Shown here one piece after another: positions 8,587 to 16,077 of a DNA stretch of 16,840 bases. Numbering within the stretch: position 1 is the stretch's first letter; each line of letters begins with the position of its first letter. Location of the stretch: assembly GCA_039024295.1 (NCBI GenBank), contig JBCDIQ010000087.1, positions 1 through 16,840 of the forward strand. The letters are read 5' to 3'. The notes below the pieces were generated by a model. It made no database searches, was not told the DNA's origin, and saw only the letters and a program-made list of their open reading frames with translations. Origin of the DNA: JBCDIQ01 sp039024295 (GTDB lineage: Bacteria > Bacteroidota > Bacteroidia > J057). The position numbers and the translations under genes are program-made.

Positions 8587-9366
8587 ATGAAGTCTCCATT
8601 GAAAAGATCTATGGCTGTAGGAGCACAGCCTAACATGTTGGCCCCTCCTATTCGTGGAGGAGAATTGAGGTTGAATGCACGAAACATCAGCATTTTTACC
8701 AGTGTCGTGATCCTGAGTAATTTTTTGACCTTTACCTTGCTAAAAACAGATATCGGCAGTGTAAAGCCTGCCCCTGAAATTCAGAAGTCTTCCCTTTACC
8801 TGATGGACAAAGCCAGTAGGTTTGTATTTGATACAGAAGGGTTCGAAAAGGGGGTTAGGGATGTAAGTCAGAAATTGAGTATCCCGCCTGAGTGGTTAAT
8901 GGCTGTGATGTATGCAGAGTCCAGGTTTGATGCTTCTGCGCTCAACCATCGAGGAAGTGGTGCAACTGGCCTCATTCAGTTCATGCCCCTTACAGCTGGA
9001 GAGTTGAATACCACAGTAGAAGCTATCCGTTTAATGGACCATGTCGATCAGCTTCAGTTGGTTTATCTGTACCTGAATCAAGTCAGAAGGCGTTATGGGG
9101 AATTTAAGAGCCTTACTGAGTTATACCTGGGGATTCTTTATCCCAAAGCCTTGGACCAGGACTACTGCTACACCATGTATGCAAAGCCTTCCAAGATGTA
9201 TAGGCAGAACATTGGGCTGGATGAGAACAAGGATGGAGTTGTGACTGTCAGCGACATTGATAAGCGCATGCAACGGATTTTTCCTACAGCATATCTGGCT
9301 GGCTCCGTTTCTGGAAATGAAGAGGAAGGGTTTATTCCCAGGTGGTTTTCAGAGGAATATGAGTAA
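8587..9366 (+). CDS. Membrane-anchored lytic transglycosylase (SLT domain) with EF-hand-like loop
   Basis: About 259 residues. Residues 34-52 form a single hydrophobic segment (ISIFTSVVILSNFLTF) that would anchor the protein in the inner membrane, with the rest in the periplasm. The SLT lysozyme-like domain begins about residue 95. The likely catalytic glutamate is Glu111 in VMYAESRFDASA, followed by GSGATGLIQFMP. Such enzymes cleave peptidoglycan glycan strands non-hydrolytically. Near the C-terminus DENKDGVVTVSD (212-223) matches the acidic positions of an EF-hand calcium loop (Asp1, Asn3, Asp5, Gly6, Asp12). Start: the frame opens at TTG 8548, but ATG 8587 (MKSPLKRS) is the better start because the residues before it look like untranslated leader. 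It lies 120 nt after the glycosyltransferase, probably as a separate unit, though read-through is possible. Confidence 0.8.
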   Translation: MKSPLKRSMAVGAQPNMLAPPIRGGELRLNARNISIFTSVVILSNFLTFTLLKTDIGSVKPAPEIQKSSLYLMDKASRFVFDTEGFEKGVRDVSQKLSIPPEWLMAVMYAESRFDASALNHRGSGATGLIQFMPLTAGELNTTVEAIRLMDHVDQLQLVYLYLNQVRRRYGEFKSLTELYLGILYPKALDQDYCYTMYAKPSKMYRQNIGLDENKDGVVTVSDIDKRMQRIFPTAYLAGSVSGNEEEGFIPRWFSEEYE

Positions 9367-9424
9367 TAGCCTATAGGTAGTAGCTGATAGGTAATTGATT
9401 GGAAGTCAGGTGCTTCGTATCTAA

Positions 9425-9503
9425 CCTAAAACCTAAAACCTAAAACCTAAAACCTAAAACCTAAAACCTAAAACCTAAAACCTAAAACCTAAAACCTAAA
9501 ACC
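9425..9503. repeat. Perfect 7-bp tandem repeat, 11 copies of CCTAAAA
   Basis: Eleven consecutive exact CCTAAAA units span 9425-9501, followed by a partial CC. A degenerate unit (TCTAACC) precedes them. The array lies between the transglycosylase stop codon and the hairpin at 9548, outside all coding frames. The other strand reads TTTTAGG repeats. Such short arrays vary in length by slippage. I see no promoter beside it, so a regulatory role is not indicated. Confidence 0.95.
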
Positions 9504-9547
9504 AGTATAAAAACTCTCGTGTATCGGTTCCGTTCTTTTTCTAAGTC

Positions 9548-9584
9548 AAAGAGGCTGCCCCATTCCGGTGACAGCCTCTTTTAA
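9548..9584. terminator. Intrinsic terminator between convergent transglycosylase and rpoD genes
   Basis: AAAGAGGCTG (9548-9557) pairs perfectly with CAGCCTCTTT (9572-9581) around a 14-nt loop. The plus strand continues with TTTTAAT and the minus strand with TTTGACTT. The hairpin starts 25 nt past the rpoD stop codon, so it probably serves rpoD and may also stop plus-strand transcripts. Confidence 0.75.
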
Positions 9585-9606
9585 TATGCTATTCAAATTA
9601 TTGGGA

Positions 9607-10473
9607 TTACCCCAAGTAGGCTTTCAAGCCTTTGCTTCTGGAAGTGTGGCGGAGGCGGCGAATGGCCTTTTCCTTGATCTGGCGTACCCGCTCACGGGTA
9701 AGGTCAAATTGCTCACCGATTTCCTCAAGGGTAAGAGAGTGCTCTACCCCAATGCCAAAGTACAAGCGGATGACCTCTGCTTCCCGCTGGGTAAGGGTGC
9801 TGAGGGCACGTCCTACCTCCTTGCTGAGACTTTCATTGATCAGCTCATTATCAGGATCAGGTTCAGCATCATTTTCAAGTACGTCCAACAGGCGGTTTTC
9901 TTCCCCTTGTACGAAAGGCGCATCCACTGAGACATGACGACCGGAAATCTTCAAGGTGTCTGAGATCTCATCTTCACTCATGTTCTCAAGTACCTCGGAA
10001 ATCTCCTGTGGAGAAGGCTCACGTTCGAACTCTTGTTCAAGCTTGGAGAATGCTTTTCCAATTTTATTCAGAGCACCTACCCTGTTCAAGGGGAGTCGCA
10101 CAATTCTGGACTGTTCTGCCAGAGCCTGAAGGATGCTTTGTCGAATCCACCATACTGCGTATGAAATGAATTTGAATCCTCGGGTTTCATCAAAACGTTT
10201 CGCTGCTTTGATCAGGCCCAGGTTACCTTCGTTGATCAGGTCACCAAGTGATAGTCCTTGGTTCTGGTATTGTTTTGCCACAGAAACAACAAAACGAAGG
10301 TTAGCCTTGGTAAGCTTTTCCAATGCTAATTGATCGTTCTGTTTAATGCGGCGCGCCAGATCTACTTCTTCATCGGGTGTGAGGAGCTCAACCTTGCCAA
10401 TCTCTTGAAGATATTTATCGAGGGATTGAGACTCACGATTGGTTATTTGCTTGCTTATCTTAAGCTGTCTCAT
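9607..10473 (-). CDS. rpoD: Primary (housekeeping) RNA polymerase sigma factor
   Basis: 288 residues, the short form of sigma-70 found in Bacteroidota, without the large N-terminal acidic region of proteobacterial RpoD. Region 1.2 is at about 13-48 (SLDKYLQEIGKVELLTPDEE). Region 2 is at about 58-130, with core-binding GLSLGDLINEGNLGLIKA and promoter-melting/-10 reading RGFKFISYAVWWIRQSI. Region 3 lies near 130-200. Region 4 ends with the -35 helix-turn-helix LTRERVRQIKEKAIRRLRH (258-276). ATG at 10473 is a clear start. The factor directs transcription from the TTTG/TAnnTTTG promoters seen at several places in this window. A near-perfect example lies upstream of its own gene (10540-10571) and a terminator follows, so it is a single-gene unit. 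Confidence 0.97.
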   Translation of the reverse strand: MRQLKISKQITNRESQSLDKYLQEIGKVELLTPDEEVDLARRIKQNDQLALEKLTKANLRFVVSVAKQYQNQGLSLGDLINEGNLGLIKAAKRFDETRGFKFISYAVWWIRQSILQALAEQSRIVRLPLNRVGALNKIGKAFSKLEQEFEREPSPQEISEVLENMSEDEISDTLKISGRHVSVDAPFVQGEENRLLDVLENDAEPDPDNELINESLSKEVGRALSTLTQREAEVIRLYFGIGVEHSLTLEEIGEQFDLTRERVRQIKEKAIRRLRHTSRSKGLKAYLG

Positions 10474-10539
10474 GTAGCATGCAGTAAGGTTAGGTCAGAC
10501 CAAAATAGGTTGCGGCCAACTATGTCAATAACTAATTTG

Positions 10540-10571
10540 CAAAACTATATAATACGTGTAGAACATGCAAA
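10540..10571 (-). promoter_or_regulatory. Bacteroidota primary-sigma promoter of rpoD
   Basis: On the minus strand TTTG (10568-10571) is followed after exactly 20 nt by TAGTTTTG (10540-10547), an exact TAnnTTTG. Both elements and the spacing match the Bacteroidota housekeeping consensus. The transcript would start near 10535, giving a leader of about 60 nt before the rpoD ATG. This is one of the two best promoters in the window and would make rpoD self-transcribed. Confidence 0.65.
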
Positions 10572-10766
10572 TAGTTGTTTCTGGTTGTCCATTATCTATT
10601 GGTATACTTAACTGATAATAAGTTAGTTGAAATGATATTCAGTTAATACACCTTAAAAAAGCCAAAAAGTTTCAATTTCAGGCTGCTAATATGACAAATA
10701 TCCTACCTGTTCGTCACCATTAACAGACAAAATATAGGGAAAAATAACTCTGTAAGGCTAGTGATG

Positions 10767-10798
10767 GTTGGGCGGTGAATTAAAATGCCATAAGTTTA
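10767..10798 (+). promoter_or_regulatory. Promoter-like element before the ArnT-like gene
   Basis: GTTG (10767-10770), 20 nt, then TAAGTTTA (10791-10798): each element has one mismatch to TTTG/TAnnTTTG. It abuts ATG 10803, so its transcript would be nearly leaderless. Weak evidence. Confidence 0.3.
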
Positions 10799-10802
10799 CA
10801 GC

Positions 10803-12401
10803 ATGATCAAGCAATTGGGCAGGCTCTACCAAAAATGGTGGTTTTGGCCACTGGTTTGCGTAGGATTGGCACTTCCAGCCTATCTGATCAATCTTGGTCT
10901 CCAAACCTTGCTTGCAGACGAACCCATCAGGGCGTTGGTAGCTCTGGAGATGATTCTGCAGAAGAACTACTGGGTTTCCACCACTTTTGGGGAATATTAT
11001 TACAATAAACCTCCTTTATATCCCTGGATACTTGCTGTGCTGTTTCAGCTTACCGGTGATTATTCAGAGTGGATGATCCGGCTGCCATCAGTGGTACCGC
11101 TTTTTGGATTTTGCCTGACGATTTACTGGGCTGTCAAACGTTACCTCAACCAGCCTACTGCCATCCTAAGTGCATTCATAGGACTTACCTATGGGAGGAT
11201 GCTAATCTATTCATCCTTTTTAGGCCATATAGATATTCTGTACTCTTGGCTCACGTTTGTAGGGTTTCTTTGGCTGTATGAGCAGTTCAATAAGCAAAAC
11301 TGGTTGGCTTTATTTATTGGGACCTATCTGGTAACTGCTGCGGGGTTCATGATGAAAGGACTGCCTTCCCTTGTATTTCAGGGCCTAACATTGCTTGCCT
11401 GGTTCAGCTATCAAAGAGAATTTCGACGTCTATTTTCTTGGCAGCACGTGGCTGGAGGATTGTTATTATTGGGCATTGTAGGGGGCTATTTTTGGAAATA
11501 CAGCCAGTATAATGATCTGGAAAGCTATTTTCTACGTCTTTGGACGGAATCAAGCAGTCGTACGGTAGCAGAAAAATCATGGTTGGAGAGTATCTCTCAC
11601 ATTGTCGCATTTCCTTTTGATCAGTGGATACATCTGGCCCCCTGGTCCCTTCTTGTGGTTTATGTATACTCGAAGCGGGTCAGAAGACTTATTTGGGAGC
11701 AGCCTTTTCTTAAGTTTGGGTTAATTGTTCTTGCTGCAAACACTTGGATTTATTGGCTATCCCCTGATACCAGGCCTCGCTATTTGTTCATGCTGTACCC
11801 TTTCATTGGGATGGTTTTGGGCTATACCTACCTTGAAGGAAAGGAAAAATTGCCCATTCTTAATAAGTGGGTAGAAGGTCTTTTAGGGGTAGTCGCCGGG
11901 GCAATGATTTTTGTATTGCCCATCGCACCATTTATTGAGTATGTTAGAGATGAACCCCTAATTTGGGTGAAGACAGGGGTACTCCTATTGGGATTTCTGC
12001 TGTGTATTTGGGCATATATAAAAACGGTGGAGAAAAGGATGCTAATCTTCACGGCAATGCTCTTGCTCATGCGCATAGGGTTTGATTGGTTTGTCATCCC
12101 TCACCGGTACCAAACAAGTCCAAGGACAGAAGCCAAAATGGTAACGGAGGAAATTAATCGAATCACCTGGGAGGCTCCCTTGTACTTCGATATGTGTGCC
12201 CCATACAATGAAGAGGTAGGTTACTACCTTACTTTGGGACGAAAACAAGTGGTACATAGAGACAGCGAAGACCATGATGGGGCTTTCTATATATACCGTG
12301 ATAATACCCCCGTTTCCCTTCCTCACCAGGTTTATTTCAGATTCACGACCAGATTTCAGAATACAAGGCTAAAAGTGATTAAATTTGCAGACAAGTATTG
12401 A
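10803..12401 (+). CDS. ArnT/PMT-like GT-C membrane glycosyltransferase (GT83-type)
   Basis: A 532-residue integral membrane protein with about 11-13 hydrophobic helices and a C-terminal soluble part of about 110 residues. The first periplasmic loop carries the acidic motif DEPIR (about 39-43), followed by YYNKPPLYPWILAV. Both are hallmarks of the ArnT/PMT family. DTRPRYLFMLYPF in the middle is a second family-like motif. Such enzymes take a sugar from a polyprenyl-phosphate carrier on the periplasmic side and add it to lipid A, another lipid or a protein. A GT2 gene that could make such a carrier-linked sugar begins 22 nt downstream, which supports this role. Acceptor and sugar are not determinable from sequence; aminoarabinose is not implied, since no other arn genes are present. 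Confidence 0.85.
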   Translation: MIKQLGRLYQKWWFWPLVCVGLALPAYLINLGLQTLLADEPIRALVALEMILQKNYWVSTTFGEYYYNKPPLYPWILAVLFQLTGDYSEWMIRLPSVVPLFGFCLTIYWAVKRYLNQPTAILSAFIGLTYGRMLIYSSFLGHIDILYSWLTFVGFLWLYEQFNKQNWLALFIGTYLVTAAGFMMKGLPSLVFQGLTLLAWFSYQREFRRLFSWQHVAGGLLLLGIVGGYFWKYSQYNDLESYFLRLWTESSSRTVAEKSWLESISHIVAFPFDQWIHLAPWSLLVVYVYSKRVRRLIWEQPFLKFGLIVLAANTWIYWLSPDTRPRYLFMLYPFIGMVLGYTYLEGKEKLPILNKWVEGLLGVVAGAMIFVLPIAPFIEYVRDEPLIWVKTGVLLLGFLLCIWAYIKTVEKRMLIFTAMLLLMRIGFDWFVIPHRYQTSPRTEAKMVTEEINRITWEAPLYFDMCAPYNEEVGYYLTLGRKQVVHRDSEDHDGAFYIYRDNTPVSLPHQVYFRFTTRFQNTRLKVIKFADKY

Positions 12402-12423
12402 TTCAAACACAACCCGGAAAATC

Positions 12424-13416
12424 ATGAAGAAGCTGTCTCTGGTGGTTCCAGTGATGAATGAAGAGGAGAGTGTAGAGCCCTTATTGGCCCAGATACATAA
12501 TGCTCTGACCGATATGCCTAACGAGTACGAAGTGATCTTGGTAGATGATGGAAGTACGGATAGAACGGTAAAGAAAGTGCTTGAGCATGCAACGCCTGAG
12601 GTGAAATTGGTGGAGTTTCGTATGAATTACGGTCAAAGCACTGCCATGGCTGCAGGTATTGACCATGCAACCGGTGATTACATCATTACCCTTGATGGAG
12701 ACTTGCAAAATGATCCAGCAGATATTCCTGAAATGGTGAAAGTGCTTGAGGAGGGAGATTGGGACATGGTAGCCGGTAATCGGGCCAATCGTCAGGATGG
12801 ATTTATCTTGCGAAAGCTGCCCAGTAAAATTGCCAATTCCATGATCCGACGCCTTACCGGGGTTTATATCAAGGATTATGGCTGTACCTTAAAAGTGATT
12901 CGAAGCGAAATCGCAAAAAATCTTGGCCTATATGGAGAATTGCACAGATTTATCCCTGTTTTGGCAAAACTTCAAGGCGCACGCATCACGCAAATGGATG
13001 TGCGACATCATGCCCGTCAGTTTGGGGTGTCCAAGTATGGCATCGGCAGGACCTTCAAGGTGATCAGCGACCTGATCCTGGTGTTATTCTTCCAAAAATA
13101 CCTCCAGAAACCCATGCATATCTTCGGTATTGGCGGATTCATTGCCTTTATTCTTGGGGTATTTATCAATCTCTACCTGTTAGTCTTAAAGCTGTTAGGA
13201 GGAGACATTTGGGGAAAACCCGTTCTTCTCTTAGGGATGATGCTTACCATCGGGGGGATCCAACTGATCACCATCGGCCTGGTTACGGAGGTGCTTGTTC
13301 GTACTTACTATGAATCGCAGAACAAAAAGGCTTACGAGGTGCGAAACCTATATGTGGGACCCCAGCCTGGGATGACCCCTAAAGGGGCCACTGAAGATTT
13401 GGTGCCTGGGCTTTAA
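12424..13416 (+). CDS. GT2 polyprenyl-phosphate sugar synthase (DPM1/ArnC/GtrB-like)
   Basis: About 330 residues. An N-terminal GT-A domain has LSLVVPVMNEEESV at the start, the nucleotide-binding VDDGSTD, and the metal-binding DxD region in TLDGDLQNDP. RLTGVYIKDYGCTLKVIR and the KYGIGRTFKVISDL stretch are typical of dolichyl/undecaprenyl-phosphate mannosyl or glucosyl transferases. Two hydrophobic hairpin helices (about 235-300) anchor it to the membrane. It probably charges undecaprenyl phosphate with a sugar at the cytosolic face, supplying the GT-C enzyme encoded 22 nt upstream. Start: the frame opens at TTG 12385 inside the previous gene, but ATG 12424 begins directly at the conserved MKKLSLVVPV and avoids the overlap. 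The stop codon lies 9 nt from the end of a convergent gene. Confidence 0.88.
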   Translation: MKKLSLVVPVMNEEESVEPLLAQIHNALTDMPNEYEVILVDDGSTDRTVKKVLEHATPEVKLVEFRMNYGQSTAMAAGIDHATGDYIITLDGDLQNDPADIPEMVKVLEEGDWDMVAGNRANRQDGFILRKLPSKIANSMIRRLTGVYIKDYGCTLKVIRSEIAKNLGLYGELHRFIPVLAKLQGARITQMDVRHHARQFGVSKYGIGRTFKVISDLILVLFFQKYLQKPMHIFGIGGFIAFILGVFINLYLLVLKLLGGDIWGKPVLLLGMMLTIGGIQLITIGLVTEVLVRTYYESQNKKAYEVRNLYVGPQPGMTPKGATEDLVPGL

Positions 13417-13425
13417 GGCCAACAT

Positions 13426-14646
13426 TTATTCTTCAAGCATGCTCTCAGCTAGGGCTTTTTCCTGACCTGAAAGCCCGTCCTGTAAAGCCGTTTCAAGGCT
13501 TTCTTTGGCCTCTGCTTCATTGCCGATTTCACGGAGAATCAATCCCCTGTAATAGTGGGCCAGGGGATTTGGTCCATCAAACTGGAGCGCTTCCATGCAC
13601 GCCGAGAGTGCAGGGCCATACTCGCCTGCCTTGTAGCAAGTATAAACAGATGCATTTATTGCTTTCATCTGGAAGGTAGGATTGTTGTTGTGTTGGCTGG
13701 CAATCTGATAGAGCTTTCTTGCGTTTTCAACGTGTCCAAGCTTTCCCATGGTCCATGCTTGGTAAAAGTACAAATAAGGATTGTTGGGTTGGTTTGGGCG
13801 CAGGTGCTCCAGGCCAGCCAGGAAAGCCTTTAAATCTCGGTTACCCATTGGGATGCGAAGCAAATGCAGGCTCTCGGGAGCGGAGAAATCTGGGTACATG
13901 CGCATGACCCAATTGAAATCGTCTGCAGCCTTTGCCGTATGATTTATTCTCAACCGAAGTAAGGCCCGCGTGAGGTACATTCTGGGAAGCTCCTGCTCGT
14001 TGTCTGTGCTGCCAATTGTATGAACCAGTGTAATCGCCTGACTCAAATCATGGTGGGCTTCCTCCCAATTGCGCATCCTGCTGGCAACCTTGCTCCGGTA
14101 GGAAAAGCTGCGCAAGCGGATGTCAGTGGCCTTTTTCTTTTTGGAGGTCAGCTCAATAACCCTGTCAAAAAACGCCTTGGCGGTATGTAGGGCTCCTTTC
14201 TCATAATACTCAACCCCATCTCGATACAGCTGGTGATAGTCCTTTGATGCTTTCTCATGAATGTTGATCAATTTGAAATAAAATGGCACATTCACCCAGA
14301 AGGAAACATGTTCCTGGCCTTTTACGGCTGGACTGAACTGTAGGCTGTTTATGTGGGGCTCAACTGCCTGGCGAAGCAAGGGGTGATCAGCTCTGGTGAT
14401 TTTATGCTGCTGGTAATTTCCTTCCTGATCAACCAGCACCCTGCAGAGTATGGTTCCTTCGATTCCAGACTGTTGGGCAGAGACTGGATAGCCTATCTGG
14501 TCGCGAATTTCCTGAAGGTTGATGGCTTCAGGTTCTTGTTCTACATAAATATATTCATGGATACCGGGAGCAAAAGATTGTTGCGCATGAACGAGAAGAC
14601 TTGCAAGGCAGAGGATAAAAGATAGAAACGGATGTGATATTTTCAT
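13426..14646 (-). CDS. Periplasmic TonB C-terminal-domain protein with TPR repeats
   Basis: 406 residues. A signal peptide at 1-21 (FILCLASLLVHAQ) is followed by a TonB C-terminal domain at about 41-125 (GIEGTILCRVLVDQEG, then HPLLRQAVEPHINSLQFSPAVKG, ending WVNVPFYFKL). The rest is TPR-like helical pairs, for example DGVEYYEKGALHTAKAFFDRVIEL, YFYQAWTMGKLGHVENARKLYQIA and AHYYRGLILREIGNEAEAKESLETAL. Classical TonB has a transmembrane anchor and a proline-rich spacer before this domain; both are missing here. The protein is therefore unlikely to transduce energy and more likely binds periplasmic or outer-membrane partners. This combination occurs repeatedly in Bacteroidota without a defined function. 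ATG 14646 is the start. The gene is convergent with the GT2 gene, with a 9-nt gap and no clear terminator between. Confidence 0.8.
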   Translation of the reverse strand: MKISHPFLSFILCLASLLVHAQQSFAPGIHEYIYVEQEPEAINLQEIRDQIGYPVSAQQSGIEGTILCRVLVDQEGNYQQHKITRADHPLLRQAVEPHINSLQFSPAVKGQEHVSFWVNVPFYFKLINIHEKASKDYHQLYRDGVEYYEKGALHTAKAFFDRVIELTSKKKKATDIRLRSFSYRSKVASRMRNWEEAHHDLSQAITLVHTIGSTDNEQELPRMYLTRALLRLRINHTAKAADDFNWVMRMYPDFSAPESLHLLRIPMGNRDLKAFLAGLEHLRPNQPNNPYLYFYQAWTMGKLGHVENARKLYQIASQHNNNPTFQMKAINASVYTCYKAGEYGPALSACMEALQFDGPNPLAHYYRGLILREIGNEAEAKESLETALQDGLSGQEKALAESMLEE

Positions 14647-14778
14647 GACGAAGACTATTTGAGGCTGTAAATAATATCTTAATTTATGGAGAAATTTCGT
14701 CGTTCGAAATACATTGAAAGGCTGCCGGTAGGAATTGTAGGAGTGCGTTTTCTCAAAAGCTGATGAGGTGATGTAATA

Positions 14779-14796
14779 ATTATTTGATCAAATAAT
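14779..14796. promoter_or_regulatory. Perfect 18-bp palindrome, possible operator
   Basis: ATTATTTGATCAAATAAT is its own reverse complement. It is flanked by GGTGA (14767-14771) and TCACC (14802-14806), which can pair with each other around it. It lies 133 nt before the TonB/TPR start and about 195 nt before the pdhB start. A dimeric regulator site or a transcribed hairpin are both possible. It is not the FNR/CRP pattern, which has a 4-nt spacer. No regulator can be named. Confidence 0.45.
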
Positions 14797-14959
14797 CGGC
14801 TTCACCGCTTCTGAGTATTTCCTTCGACAATGGGGGCAATGGACGGGTGAAATTTGTAGGAAAGATCGAGTCGGGAATCAGCTGAATAATTTCTACCACC
14901 TAAGGGTATTTAATAAGACAGAAATCCGCCTGCCGTGTTCTAGATTTAGAGAAAATATG

Positions 14960-14966
14960 TAATTTG
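14960..14966 (+). promoter_or_regulatory. Degenerate -7 element before pdhB
   Basis: TAATTTG is one T short of TAnnTTTG and lies 23 nt before the pdhB ATG, the right distance for a short leader. No TTTG is found 19-21 nt upstream. Weak. Confidence 0.3.
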
Positions 14967-14989
14967 CAGGGGCAAAGACTATCGTATCC

Positions 14990-15970
14990 ATGAGAGAAAT
15001 TCAATTTCGAGAAGCGTTGCGTGAAGCAATGAGCGAAGAAATGCGCCGCGATGAGCGGGTATACCTGATGGGAGAAGAGGTGGCCGAGTATAATGGTGCC
15101 TACAAAGTCAGTCAGGGAATGCTGGACGAATTTGGCCCCAAACGAGTAATTGATACCCCAATTGCTGAGTTGGGCTTTGCTGGAATTGGGGTAGGTTCTG
15201 CCATGATGGGGCTTCGGCCGATTGTGGAGTTTATGACCTTCAACTTTTCATTGGTAGCCATCGACCAGGTAATCAATAATGCCGCCAAGATGCTCCAGAT
15301 GAGTGGAGGCCAATACAGTGTACCCATCGTATTCCGTGGGCCTTCAGGCTCGGCAGGTCAATTGGCTGCTACCCACTCTCAAAGTTTTGAGGCTTGGTAT
15401 AGCAGTACCCCAGGCCTGAAAGTTGTGTCAGCAGCAACTCCTGCCGATGGTAAAGGACTGCTTAAATCTGCGATTCGTGATCCGAATCCTGTTTTGGTGA
15501 TGGAATCTGAGCAGATGTACGGCATGAAAGGGGAGGTACCAGAAGGTGAAGACTTTTTGATTCCTCTTGGCACTGCTGATGTCAAGCGTCCTGGATCTGA
15601 TGTTACTGTCCTCTCTTATGGAAAAATGGTACACCGCTGCCTCGAAACTGCAGAAGAACTTGCCAAGGATGGCATAGAGGTAGAGGTGATCGATGTGCGT
15701 TCCCTTCGTCCGATTGACTACGATACGCTGATTGCTTCTGTGAAAAAGACCAATCGTTGTGTAGTGGTGGAGGAAGCACCTCCACTGGCTTCTATGTCTA
15801 CAGAGATGGCGTATATGCTCCAGCGTAAGGCATTTGACTACCTGGATGCACCCATTGTTCGGGTGACGGGTCGTGATACACCTATAGCTTATTCTCCCAT
15901 TTTTGTAGAAGAATATTTGCCCAACGCACGACGAATCACCGAGGCAATCAATCAAGTATTATACAGATAG
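14990..15970 (+). CDS. pdhB: Pyruvate dehydrogenase complex E1 component, beta subunit
   Basis: 326 residues, normal length for the separate beta subunit of an alpha2-beta2 E1. It begins directly with MREIQFREALREAMSEEM and is alignable throughout with bacterial and mitochondrial PDHB. Key blocks: MGEEVAEYNGAYKVSQGM, the thiamine-pyrophosphate contact Glu60 in DTPIAELGFAGIGVGSA (equivalent to Glu59 of mature human PDHB), EFMTFNFSLVAIDQVINNAAK, FRGPSGSAGQLAATHSQSFEAWY and PVLVMESE. With the alpha subunit it decarboxylates pyruvate and passes the acetyl group to E2 lipoate, feeding acetyl-CoA to the TCA cycle. The alpha subunit and E2 genes are not next to it: a tRNA cluster follows after a terminator. 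A branched-chain 2-oxoacid E1 beta is less likely given the close match to PDHB blocks. Confidence 0.95.
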   Translation: MREIQFREALREAMSEEMRRDERVYLMGEEVAEYNGAYKVSQGMLDEFGPKRVIDTPIAELGFAGIGVGSAMMGLRPIVEFMTFNFSLVAIDQVINNAAKMLQMSGGQYSVPIVFRGPSGSAGQLAATHSQSFEAWYSSTPGLKVVSAATPADGKGLLKSAIRDPNPVLVMESEQMYGMKGEVPEGEDFLIPLGTADVKRPGSDVTVLSYGKMVHRCLETAEELAKDGIEVEVIDVRSLRPIDYDTLIASVKKTNRCVVVEEAPPLASMSTEMAYMLQRKAFDYLDAPIVRVTGRDTPIAYSPIFVEEYLPNARRITEAINQVLYR

Positions 15971-15979
15971 TTATCAGGG

Positions 15980-16036
15980 TTCAGTTCTCAGTTTACAGTT
16001 AGTTGTGTTTGCCACCCTATCCTACCGAGAACTGAA
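15980..16036. repeat. Intergenic inverted repeat TTCAGTTCTC / GAGAACTGAA
   Basis: TTCAGTTCTC (15980-15989) and its exact complement GAGAACTGAA (16027-16036) are separated by 37 nt, in the gap between pdhB and the tRNA cluster. The arms carry imperfect AACTGA-like words (CAGTTTACAGTTAGTT between them), suggesting decayed short intergenic repeats. The repeat could also fold as a long hairpin just before the terminator. Confidence 0.6.
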
Positions 16037-16039
16037 AAC

Positions 16040-16068
16040 CGCAAGCTGGCAACTTCTTGCGTTTTTTT
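16040..16068 (+). terminator. Intrinsic terminator after pdhB
   Basis: CGCAAG (16040-16045) pairs with CTTGCG (16056-16061) around a 10-nt loop, followed at once by seven T (16062-16068). It lies 69 nt after the pdhB stop and just before the tRNA promoter, separating the two units. Confidence 0.75.
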
Positions 16069-16077
16069 GACAAAATA

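Larger units (their letters stand above)
10474..10802. other. 329-bp divergent intergenic region between rpoD and the ArnT-like gene
   Basis: No gene seen. It holds the rpoD promoter on the minus strand (10540-10571) and a weaker promoter-like pair on the plus strand (10767-10798). It also holds a loose AT-rich inverted repeat, TTAACTG near 10607 with CAGTTAA near 10640. A 93-codon plus-strand frame (10330-10611) overlaps rpoD antisense and shows no family features. Confidence 0.6.
14647..14989. other. 343-bp divergent intergenic region before pdhB
   Basis: No gene seen. It separates the TonB/TPR gene from pdhB. It contains the 18-bp palindrome at 14779-14796 with flanking GGTGA/TCACC, and a partial -7 element near 14960. 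Confidence 0.6.

Noticed and set aside
9425..9503. Possible CRISPR array
   Set aside because: The unit is 7 bp with no spacers; it is a simple tandem repeat. No CRISPR array or cas gene is present anywhere in the window.
15428..15955. 175-codon minus-strand frame inside pdhB
   Set aside because: Antisense to a well-conserved pdhB coding region; composition rich in His, Arg and Cys typical of a shadow frame.
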